Shown here: positions 44,853 through 54,213 of the stretch, in pieces
How the letters are laid out: each line of letters starts with the position of its first letter
Position numbering within the stretch: the first letter of the stretch is position 1
Assembly: GCA_015680905.1 (NCBI GenBank)
Contig: CM027380.1
Location: 105,615,001 to 105,679,000 of the forward strand
DNA from: Coptis chinensis
Lineage: Eukaryota > Streptophyta > Magnoliopsida > Ranunculales > Ranunculaceae
Reading direction: 5' to 3'
Length of the DNA stretch: 64,000 bases
Notes under the pieces: model-generated
Databases searched by the model: none
The model's input: only the letters and a program-made list of their open reading frames with translations
Told to the model about the DNA's origin: nothing
Translations under genes and position numbers: made by a program

Positions 44853-47800
44853 CTATACATACTGCCTTGTAACAAACTTGAATTGAACCACAGATCGAAG
44901 CTTCTCTCCTTTACGGTTGAAGAGTGAGACTGCATCAAAATATCTAGCTTTTTCGCATAAGTGGGCAGAGACCAGCCGTTTTACCTTATTTGCATCGAAA
45001 AGCCCTGGATTTGTAAGATGGGTAATCTGGGTCAAGAGACCTTGAGCAATCCGTACCTATACATACAAGATAACAAGAAGCGATCAAATAATTAAAACAA
45101 CCAAAAAGTAAAATAAATGAACAAACTAATATAGTTTAAAGTAGCATCATACACAAAAGAGGAGACTAGCTTCTTTGTAGTAATAACTAGAGAGGTTGCG
45201 AAGCATGCCATCAATTCGAGCATTGTTGGTACCAGCGCCAATTAAACCCAGTGATATGATTGCCGCCTGCAAAATCAACTCTATAGTCAATATTAAATCA
45301 TTATAAGGTCACAACATGGATGGTGTTTTATGCTACAATAGAACAAACCATGGCTACATCTGAATCTGAGTCATGACTAAGTCTGCTTAGGGTGTCCATA
45401 ACATTGACCTGATCCAGCACCCATTTAACATGTTAGCAAACCAGAAAACATAAAAAGAGAACGTAAAGGAGTAAAAAACCACATGTTTCTCTACCGCAAC
45501 TAGAAGTTGGTCCAAGTTAAATTTTTTAAAAAAAAGTAAGAAGTGCTTCGAATATTGAACACCGAGTTGAAAATTTCAAATAACATAGTGAGTAACAACC
45601 TTGATCAATTTCTCAACTCAAGCAATGTAGTCCTGTTTGTATTGCTCACCCCAGGCCTTGCTAAGGTGTGCAAGAGAGGGAATGCCTATACCCAGTCTCA
45701 TTGGTTGTCATGTAATTTCCATTATCAAGTTATCAATGGAATGTCATAATAATAAAACCGATTAAAAAAGAAACAAAACAAAAAATCTGAAAAACAGCCT
45801 TAAATGTTAGTCGAAGCAAAAATCATTAAAACCACCTTTGGGTTGGATATGCAAAGTGGTCCAAGAGCCAAAGGAACAGCTCGACGAATATTATGCTCTC
45901 CGTACTGCAACAGATGCTCCAGTGAAAGTATCGCCATCTCAAGACCTAGTTCCTCAGCCATAGCAACCATAGCAATCCCAAGCACAGCAGGCCCCTAATG
46001 GGTCTCACCCTTATCCTTCTCCAGATGTTGTGCACAGTGTCCGAGAAGATTCTGCACCTGTTTGGATAAAGAAAGGTATCTTGTTAACGAGACTAATGGT
46101 AATCTTTAAGAAATACTTGGTTAAACAAGAAGGAATACCTTTAAAACATTGCCAGTTCTAGCATATGCACAAGACAAAAGAGTCATATCACAATATTTCC
46201 TAATCTTCTCATTAAATGTCTTCGAAACTTCAGCAGTGGCTTCCACCCTTTCCTGACAGCAACAAAAGTTACGGTGTAAGTGCTCGTAAAAACACCTCGC
46301 AGTTCATAATATTTATGTTATATCTTGAGTACATTTTGCACGAAAAAACATGAAGGATAAACTGAGGCAGACAGACTTTCGATAGAACTATTGAAGTGAA
46401 AAAAATTTAATTACTTACCTGCTTCCCAAGGTAAAGAAGGCCCAAGCCCAGAGGTAAAAACCTAATGAGCGGCTCGACCAATTCAGCCTCACTCTGGTCC
46501 ATTAACGAGAAAATAATCGACTGTGCAACCTCTTCGTTGCAGGAGCCCACATATACCAAGCCCAATGAGATTGCAGTAAATGCAATTACGTCTAGTGGTG
46601 CTTTGGGGTCGTTAAGAATGGGTGACAACTTCTCGCGTATCTGTAAATACATTTGTAGTCAGTATAACAGGAAAGAGTTAAGCACATGATATTTATCACA
46701 AGGGCAAGAATAACACATTACAAGTTATGATAATTGTTCTTCCAAGTAGATCTACCATGCTCATCTAATTAAATGGCACATCCCAAATTGTGAAATTTCC
46801 TCATAGTAGCTTACCTGCTCATTCTGGGACCCGGCGTATGCAAGACCCAGTCCCATAATGGCTCCAATACGGACGGTTGAATCTTCTCTATCTATATAAT
46901 CAGCGAGAAGTGCCAATGCCTAAAAGATGAGATTCAAAGGTCAAAACAACTACAAAAGAATAAGAAAAAAAGGTATCACAAAATATTTTAATGAATATAA
47001 GCAGCAGTGAAGTACTAACAGGATCACAATCATTGTTGACGATGCCAACTCCTAGTAATGCACCAGCAATAATATGGTTGTCATTGCTGTGGAAGTACTT
47101 GTCAATTTGTGCAAGACAAGAGTCAACATCCCGTAACAAAATCATACCCTACAATCACAAGTATAAACATTTATTAATTTTTTTCGATTAAAAACACAAC
47201 GATAGGCAAACTAATTGGTGATGAAGCAACATACAAGACTTGCTGCAGCACTAGCTTTCCCATGTTCCTTGTTCTTGAAAAGCCAACTTCCTGCAGAGCC
47301 ACCACTTGAAGAATCGGAAGGTACTGTCATCAACTTATCCTGGAGAGCAAGGAAAAGAGTCAGCAAAATGTCTATGTAACATTATATTGGCATTCTACTG
47401 AGGTCATATCTTACCTGACCAAAACCCGCATTCACAAATGCATTAACAAAAGTTGCTGCCAAGTTTTGTCTGGCTGAATCAACACTAGTACCAGCACTTG
47501 CCCTTCCATAAATCTAGTGCACCTAACAAACAAGACCACCAACAAAAAACAATAAATCTCTGACAAACGACATGAATTTAGATTACGGTTTAAATTAGAA
47601 CTCTTCTTCTAAGAGATTTGGTAAATAGTTTGGAAGAGAAAGATGAGAATGTAAAACCAACTGCAAAATGATTTTTTCTAATAGATCTGAAAAGGATTAA
47701 TAGTTCCATTCTTTAGAAAACCAATACCTTATAATATAGCGAGCAAGGTTAAGATAGCCTTCACTCAATTTAGCGCTGTTAATAATTTCTTGCATTACCT

Positions 47801-48290
47801 CCCTCTCATCATAATCCGCAACCATATCTTCATCAAGCACGAAATCAACACCCTGGACCACAAACAAGTGTAAGCCAATACACAACTGAAAACATCCTAT
47901 AAAGTACAAACTACTAATAAGTGTCCGCTGATGTCATTAAAATGTATGTCTCTACAAAATTAACCAGCTAGAAGGAATATCAGAGGTCCTGGATTACAAA
48001 CAAGTGTAAACCTACAAGACATCATCAATAAATTTTCTAGCAATGTTTATAAACAGCAGAAGCTTAGTCCACCTTTTGGAATAATATTTGTTAGTTAAAC
48101 ATTTATGTCATACCATTTCTTCAAAATGATATTTATTAGTATTTCAGCATATTGAGGTCAGCACCTAGCAGAAGTATAGTATTTCAAACGCAGTCTTAAC
48201 TGTGAAGTATTAGCAATAAGTCAATAACAGAGTTAAAACTTACATGTCGAGCAAGAATATAGCAAAACTGCTTCTTCTGTAGCAATCCTA
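44853..48290 (-). pseudogene. Captured fragment of 26S proteasome subunit RPN1 (PSMD2) gene
   Basis: RPN1 is the large scaffold subunit of the 19S base. About twelve exons are readable leftward, all with introns. They include LLQKKQFCYILARH (48,290-48,245), NSAKLSEGYLNLAR (47,855-47,725), [20 protein letters not shown] (47,515-47,413), SWLFKNKEHGKASAAASL (47,340-47,235), [20 protein letters not shown] (47,148-47,018) and [18 protein letters not shown] (46,920-46,815). Next come LNDPKAPLDVIAF to RFLPLGLGLLYLGKQ (46,643-46,420), KTFNEKIRKYCDMTLLSCAY (46,254-46,140), [19 protein letters not shown] (46,058-45,836), DTLSRLSHDSDSDVAM (45,410-45,351) and IISLGLIGAGTNNARI to KEASLLFC (45,268-45,160). 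Damage includes a TAG in GETH-GPAVLG. The N-terminal third and the C-terminus are absent. Confidence 0.92.
44856..45057 (-). other. Chimeric last exon: RPN1 joined to an unknown coding segment
   Basis: The exon opens with VRIAQGL, normal RPN1 text, but instead of VH(M/L)GKGLLTL it continues TQITHLTNPGLFDANKVKRL and then SAHLCEKARYFDAVSLFNRK to a stop after VTRQYV. The added part keeps an open frame of about 60 residues with protein-like composition. It may be a piece of a third captured gene joined inside an exon; the source was not recognised. Confidence 0.6.
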
Positions 48291-48429
48291 TGACAAAATA
48301 TAGCAGGTTGAAGTTTTGTCCGTGTATTTTTAATCTACTCCCCAATGTGTATAGCATAAAATAATACAGCACAAATGTAACATAGAAAGTAAAACCAATA
48401 AATAGTCCAGCCTACCACCAACTCTTGCC

Positions 48430-49310
48430 CATCAACGTTACATTTGCTTCGCATGCGTAATGCACAAAGAAGACCTTCGGCGGACTCAAACTCACAAAAC
48501 CCAAAGCCTCTTGGAGCTTCATTGCTTGGATCTTGGGCACGTTTCCAACTCTTTACAGGTCCACAAAGCTACACGAGAAATAGAGACAATAATATTTAAC
48601 GGCAAAAATCTTCATTACATCCCACCAACCATTACAACATCCTGTCATGGATACCACATGCATCCCTTAGCTAACCCACCAAGAGGACTTTCCACTCCCT
48701 CTCCGTATCCTCTCTAATTCAACTTCCATCCCACCAACCATTACAACAATAAAACAACACACCCATTACCCTATTTAAACTTAATTTCACATATATCACA
48801 ATGTCTAACAATCATATAACACAATATAAACAATAGAATTATTATTAAACTATAATGAGAGGCACGAGGCGAAATGAAAAAACCCACCTGGAGGAGGAAT
48901 TGGCCCTTGCATATTGGAATAGCCATTGGGCATTTGTCCACCATATTGCATTGTCATCATATTAGGATTGTTCTAATAATAAGTAACACCTCCACCCATA
49001 GGTGGCCTTAACGAAACAGTAACAGAACCAGCAATGCCAGGTGGCTGTACTTGAACTTGAAATTAGGGTTTTGAGGATTAATAGGAGTGAATTGAGGAGG
49101 ATGTGGGAAAGGAGTATTTATGGGACGAAAAGAAGGTGGTTGAATGAAGGAAGGAATTGAGGATTAGGGAAAGGGATTGAGGGTTGTGGAGGTGGGGAAT
49201 TAGGATCTGGTGGTGCGGGTTGTGAATTTATGATCAGTGGGGTTTCGTTAGTTTCGGTGGATTCGGGTTTTGGTGTTAGGGTGATGGTGATGGTGACACC
49301 GCCATTAATT
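48430..49310 (-). pseudogene. Captured 5' fragment of an RBM25-like splicing factor gene
   Basis: At 48,570-48,430 the reverse strand reads CGPVKSWKRAQDPSNEAPRG, FGFCEFESAEGLLCALRMRS and NVDGQELVV, the second half of the RNA-recognition motif of plant RBM25-like proteins. Upstream, 49,310-48,888 gives a Pro-rich N-terminus (TITITLTPKPESTETNE, QPAPPDPNSPPPQPSIPFPN, PPMGGGVTYY-stop-NNPNMM, GYSNMQGPIPPPG). A TAG and a frame change near 49,120 break it. The exon holding the first half of the RRM was not found. It lies upstream of the RPN1 fragment in the same orientation inside the CACTA element. Confidence 0.8.
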
Positions 49311-49449
49311 TTTTTTTTTTTTAGAAGAAACAAGGAGGAAGAAAAAACAAACAGGTTTTCTGTAGGTACGTGTGTACGTGGAATTCGAATAGATCGAGAA
49401 AGGTGGAGAAGCTCATTTGGTGTTCTTAAGTTGAGGTTGAGAAGAAATC

Positions 49450-49630
49450 GAAGTCTTCGGACACAGTTTCATGTTGATGCCTCGTCTTGTCGGCACATGC
49501 CCAACACGTGCGTTGGTATATTATTGAAATTAAATTCTTTGACACCCCCTTGCCGTCAGTATATTTTCTAAACATTTTTTAAAGAAATTAAATGAATTAT
49601 TTGAAATTGTGAAGTCTTCGGACACAGTTT
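49450..49630 (+). repeat. 20-bp direct repeat 161 bp apart near the right CACTA end
   Basis: GAAGTCTTCGGACACAGTTT occurs exactly at 49,450-49,469 and 49,611-49,630. The first lies in the presumed RBM25 5' leader and the second directly adjoins the TGACGCC-rich subterminal part. This may mark the seam where captured DNA was joined to the element end. Confidence 0.75.
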
Positions 49631-49721
49631 GACGCCATAATATGTCACCCCTGACGCCTATTTGGTGTCACAAAACGAAAAAAACCCCTGTCACAAAAAA
49701 AACTGTTATGGTGTAGTGATA

Positions 49722-50145
49722 GAAACTTTCTTTTCCCGTCAATTGTTCTTGTTTTCTTCTTAACAACAAGAAAACCAAAACATGAACTATTAAAGATAAA
49801 CAAAAAATTACCCCAATCAAAAACCAAGTGCTGCCCTTCGTTTTCAACCATGGAGGGAATGGTTTCAAATCTGGACTACAAAGACCTGCATTTCCAGTTA
49901 AACTAGAAACATGCAAACTATGAGTAAAAGCAGGAGGAATTCTTCATTCAAAACTGTAAAAAGAGAAACTATATATTTTCACTTCAAATTCACTAAATTG
50001 GTCGGAATCTCTCAAGAAAAGTTCTTAAAATCATCAAGATAGTTTAAAATAGGTAAACTCCTGATTTCACTAGAAATTTCACCAGAAAATCTGTGTCCTG
50101 ACAAATTCAACCGTGCTAACGCAGTCCTATAGCTCACTCAACCTG
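49722..50145 (-). pseudogene. HAESA-like receptor kinase pseudogene, copy A, LRR and membrane part
   Basis: The reverse strand reads LRR text (FSGEISSEIRSLPILNYLDD), then the juxtamembrane [16 protein letters not shown], then a hydrophobic membrane segment (LIGVIFCLSLIVHVLVFLLL) in changing frames. It is colinear with 57,435-57,850 in duplicon B. The kinase part resumes at 44,277, on the other side of the CACTA insertion. Confidence 0.75.
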
Positions 50146-50980
50146 GACTCTGTTAACACTCCACAAATATGGAGCAGACTGGTTAACAAACCCACAAGAG
50201 GACCGCGGGTCACACACATACGACAACATATCTGCCCCCATCCAAGTACTAATGAAAATGCTAAACTGTATTTGCAAATAAACCCAATTAAAATGCAACT
50301 AAATTCATTTGTGAATAAACCCCATGTTTTACTCATACATTTTAAATTCTTATTCAGCAGTTATCGGGCCATTTGGCAACCATTATAATAATAATACATT
50401 ATATGATTAATAATCCATTATGATCATCATAATTCATGTTGCATGTATACTCGTTTGGTACAAATATTTAGAAACCAATACCTCATTTTCAAAAAGAGAT
50501 AATTCAGTAAGACATAAACAAAAAAAACTAGCTTAAAGAATGAAAAACAGAAATTGTGGAACTTCCCTCTTGACAGGAGTTACCTTATCTCACTTATATT
50601 TTTGTTTTTAGCAGTTTCTCTTTCCAACTTTATCATAGTCAATAATTAAAAACTAATCTAGTATTTCATTGTTTGGTACAATTTATTTCACAAAGATTTA
50701 TATCAAAATTAACTATATTAAAAATGATTTTGAAAAAATAACTAATAAAAAAAAAACATGAATCTGGGGATTGATTCAAAATAACCAAAAAAAAAAAAAA
50801 ACAAGTGAAACTGAAGGAAACAATACAAACGAGGTGCCACATAGCATCGTTGGTGAGTTTGTGGTAGGGCGTGTCGTACACATGGGTTAAGATAACAACC
50901 CCAAGCACCATAACAAATGACCAAGTGACCAACTCATCACACTAAAGGAATTAAAAAAAAATAGTCAACATATGCAAAAC
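50146..50980. other. No gene seen
   Basis: AT-rich DNA between duplicon A and the next exon. No domain or transposon terminus was recognised; open frames here are short and of low complexity. Confidence 0.35.
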
Positions 50981-50984
50981 TTAC

Positions 50985-51099
50985 CCTGGGGAGATTGCAA
51001 TCCTTTAGCCATGAGGAAAACTTTGTTTCCCAAAGTTTGAACCGCAGGAACCAATTTTGGGTTGCAGTCAGTAGGACTACGAAGTTTCAATTGGGCACC
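50985..51099 (-). CDS. Probable isolated exon of an unrecognised protein
   Basis: Bounded by ctacacag (acceptor) and gtaagttttg (donor) on the minus strand, it reads GAQLKLRSPTDCNPKLVPAV and QTLGNKVFLMAKGLQSPQ without stops. Frame and composition look like real coding sequence. It could belong to the gene whose exons are at 59,551-54,214, but exon 4 of that gene ends in phase 1 and this exon reads in phase 0, so at least one exon would be missing between them. Confidence 0.5.
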
Positions 51100-51681
51100 C
51101 TGTGTAGATAAAAGAACATTAGACTGAACAGCTTTCAAATATCATTCGAGTGACTAAACATTAGTTTGTGGGAGAATCTGACATACTTGCTAATGCTATA
51201 CTCGAACAGATAGAAAAATAAACAATGTGAACCACAAGGCAATATGGCGCACTTAAAGTGCATGGCGCAAAAATGATGTGGCGCCTTAGTCTGTATGGCT
51301 TAAGGGATGAAGAGGTGAAAAAGGAATTAAAAACAACAACAACAAAAGAGCATCATTAGGCAAGGTCACTAAGAAACTTTTGTCATGATTTGCATCCTGT
51401 TTGGTAGGATTCAAGTAGTCGAAATGCATACCTAGTCCTTTACCCCAATGTTTGGAAAAACATATAAGACCCTTGAGGCGCTGAGGCTTAAGGCAAGAAA
51501 AAAGTGGAAAAATCCAGAAAATGTAAATAACTAAATAAAATATGAGGTACAACATGTCATATGAATAAAAGAAGTAAAACACACTTAAAAACATAAGCCT
51601 CTTGCACTAAATGTGAGGTTATAAGCCTCGCCGTTATGTTGAGTGTGAGGCTTTGAGGCAACCCTCAAGGCGTAAGCCTTA

Positions 51682-52101
51682 GGGTGTGTTTGTTATGATG
51701 GAAACACTATGGAAAGGAAAGGAAAATAAGAGTGGTCCACCTTTTCCATAGTTTTTAAGGCGTTTGTTTACCTATGGAAAGGAAATGGGCTTTTCCATAT
51801 GGAAACAAATGGAAAAGGTTTTGTGTCTTTAGCTAATCCCTGAAAATTTTGTGGAAAGAAAAGGAAATGAAATAAATAAATAGGGACTTACTACTAATAC
51901 ACTCCACTCAACAATACAATTATTCATTTCCATAGCTTTTGTAAACAAACATGATTATTCCTTTCCCCAGTTTTTACTTTCTTTTCCCCAGTTTACCAAA
52001 CACATACCATTTAAAATTATTTCCTTTCCATTCCATTCCATAGTGGACCACCCATTTTATTTCCTTTCCTTTCCATGAGTTAAAATTTAACAAACACACC
52101 C
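51682..52101. mobile_element. Harbinger/Tourist-type MITE
   Basis: A 420-base element with terminal inverted repeats GGGTGTGTTTGTTA / TAACAAACACACCC, flanked by TTA on both sides (51,679-51,681 and 52,102-52,104). The interior is AT-rich with ggaaaggaaa words and no ORF. Duplicon A has a single TTA at the matching site (31,179-31,181, gccttaatgtg), so the insertion followed the duplication. Confidence 0.9.
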
Positions 52102-52657
52102 TTAAATGTGTTTTTTTTCAAACACCGATACAACACAGCTTAAGTACATATAAATCATTGTTTTGTGTTGTGCGTAAATCCAATGCATGTTATGCTTTTC
52201 TTAGTTTTGTGTACTAATTGCATATTAACTACCTAGCTCAATAAACTAAAATTTGAAAAAGGAAATAAGAAAAACTAGCTTTCCAGGTTATTCTAGCCAT
52301 AAAGGGCCTTTTTCGCCATTGGAGCAATGTGTTTGCTATGACCACTTTGTTGCAAGATGCGAGGATATTACTTAGAAATAGAATAAGAGCAACTGTGATT
52401 TTTCAAAAGTAATTTGCTAAAAAGTAATTACTTAGAAAATTGCTACTTTGGGGGGAAAGAAATAAGGATCTTGATAAAAATAAGTCAGTCTAATCGGTCA
52501 TATTATTATTTATAAATAACAGAGTTGCACATAGCAGCAGTAGTTAGCAGTAGAAAAGACACAAATGTGTGACAATAGAATTTGACTATTGAAGTCTCTT
52601 GTGAAGTGATTTATATTTCTATGTGTACACATATAGAGAGAGGAAGATGAGATGTGC

Positions 52658-53091
52658 TTACATTTCCAAGCAATCATAGATATCATAGGCATGTTCCATA
52701 AAATAAGAATCAGTTCCATAAACAACAGCATGAAAGTGGCCCTCGCTTTCCTCAACACGAAATTTCACGCAAATAATACGAATACCAGCAAAAAGTTGTT
52801 CACACATAACCAGGCATAGGTCTTGCTTCCCTAGATGAAAGAGAAACCCCGGTGGCTCCCCATAATCTGCTTCTGTGGATGTAGGATCAATGAACCTTGT
52901 TGGAGTTGTTGCCTCCTCTAAGCAATTGTAGACAAAGAGTTGTCCAAAGTGTTTATATACGTAGAGCATGTCTTTTAACAATGAGAGGTCTCCCAGGAGT
53001 GCATGCAAACACGTTAGTGGCAGAGGTGCTTTCAATTCGAATGTGTATCCAGGGGGGGCATACGTATTTGAGTATTTCCGCAAATACATAC
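52658..53091 (-). CDS. Unrecognised ORF beside the 7SL promoter, duplicon B
   Basis: An open frame of up to 162 codons on the minus strand (from 53,146), but the first codons overlap the 7SL promoter, so an inner ATG at about 53,086 (MYLRKYSNTYAPPGYTFELK) is a more likely start. The text continues PLPLTCLHALLGDLSLLKDM, YKHFGQLFVYNCLEEATTPT, then LCLVMCEQLFAGIRIICVKF and ends YDIYDCLEM. The composition is protein-like and a second copy exists at 32.6-33.0 kb. I do not recognise the family. It may be a shortened exon of a larger gene. Confidence 0.45.
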
Positions 53092-53099
53092 AAAACTTA

Positions 53100-53142
53100 G
53101 TCCCACATCGGGCGGTTGGATGTGTTTCTAATCCTATATAAT
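53100..53142 (+). promoter_or_regulatory. USE and TATA box of 7SL RNA gene, copy B (Pol III type)
   Basis: USE GTCCCACATCG (53,100-53,110) and TATATAAT (53,135-53,142) are separated by 24 bases, as in copy A. The RNA start lies 22 bases after the TATA box. Both elements are unchanged between the two copies. Confidence 0.85.
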
Positions 53143-53164
53143 TCAATTATTCACAATATGTATT

Positions 53165-53406
53165 GCCGAGCTTGGTAACTCTAGCTTGTAACCTAAGTAG
53201 GGGCTAAAAATTGGATGTATGGTTGGGGCGTGCTTTGTACACGTAGTTGCGTAGTGAGCCCAATATGAGTCCACGCACAATATGGGGTCCACTGTCACGT
53301 GATTGCCTTTAGCCCTTCTGACGAGGGGGGCTAGCTTCACCAGTGCTGTACGGAGTCTAGGCTTAGGCCAGCGGGTGGAAACCTCCCAATATCAGCATCC
53401 AACTTT
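53165..53406 (+). ncRNA. Signal recognition particle RNA (7SL), copy B
   Basis: It starts GCCGAGCTTGGTAACTC, continues TTGTAACCTAAGTAGGGGCT and contains the S-domain words CCTTCTGACGAGGGGGGCTA and TGTACGGAGTCTAGGCTTAG, then GGCCAGCGGGTGGAAACCTC. It ends at a T5 run (53,404-53,408). Length is about 242 nt, short for plant 7SL (about 300 nt), with the loss most likely in the long central helix. Compared with copy A this copy keeps a more regular middle (ggttggggcgtgc, ggggtccactgtcac). With promoter and terminator intact it is the better candidate for a working gene. Confidence 0.83.
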
Positions 53407-54213
53407 TTATTTGCTTGACTTGAGTACTTTACGCGCACTTGTGTGTTTCGCACATTCAAATCTTAAAAGTCTTGAGTTTGATCAGCACCTGTTTCGTTGG
53501 GTTTTAAGTTACAATAGTTTCTCAATACAAAAAGTGGTCAACAACTTTTTCTCTTTTTCCTTTTCTGTGGGTGGGGGAGAAGTCGTGTTAATTCACAATC
53601 AATGCCACTCCAATCCACCCAAATTCGTTGTGGCTCCCATACCCTCCCATGCATCACTACAGCCAATTTCTTCACTATCAACCCCTTCCATGCCGCAGTC
53701 CCACCAGCCACTTCCATTTGCATCTGAAAAACAAACCGACAGAATAACTATTACGTTTCTGAGATGTAATCAGACAACGTAGACCACAAACTGCACTTTT
53801 CTGTGAAGATAATAACATTGGACAATTTCTGTTGACCAAATAGTTATAAGACTTGTTATTCCTGGTAACTGTAAAACATTGGACAGCTTTCGTCGGACGA
53901 ATTTTGGATTTACATGGTTTCTATCTAAAGTGTCATGCTGCAAGCCTCTCTTTGACAAGCCTTCTTTACTCTCACATTATCCATCTACATTCAGATATAT
54001 ATACAAACTATCATGCATATATAGGAATGGATCTACTGCAGTAACACTTTTCAAAAGACACAAATTAAAGAACACCAGATGACCTTTTCAATTATTAAAC
54101 ACACTCGAATCATTGGGATATTGCGAAAAGTCCAAGGGTTGTTATATTCTGACGCGATCATAACTATATTTCCAATAGGTTTGGCAAACTGACAGCTAGA
54201 GAAATTTACTTAC

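Larger units (their letters stand above)
44278..49718. mobile_element. Pack-type CACTA element carrying RPN1 and RBM25 gene fragments
   Basis: The left terminus CACTACACCAAAACAG and the right terminus CTGTTATGGTGTAGTG are inverted repeats (one mismatch in 16), with TGACGCC/GGCGTCA subterminal repeats at both ends. Flanking target duplications are ATG (44,275-44,277) and ATA (49,719-49,721); the empty site reads ccATGgaagc at 57,431. The 5,441 bases contain no transposase but spliced-looking fragments of at least two host genes in one orientation. It therefore resembles Pack-CACTA elements, which need transposase from elsewhere. Confidence 0.88.
30868..50145. repeat. Duplicon A (interrupted by two large insertions)
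   Basis: The host segments 30,868-33,563, 43,420-44,277 and 49,722-50,145 match, in order and orientation, parts of 51,375-57,850 (duplicon B). They carry a 7SL gene, an unknown ORF and a receptor-kinase pseudogene. The LTR element (33,564-43,419) and the CACTA element (44,278-49,718) interrupt A but not B. Segment 31,442-32,190 of A has no counterpart in B. Conversely, A lacks B's stretch 53,960-56,945 and its MITE. Confidence 0.85.

Noticed and set aside
50666..50932. Minus-strand open frame with hydrophobic stretches
   Set aside because: Low-complexity Phe-rich text with poly(A)-derived runs, no splice context and no family features.
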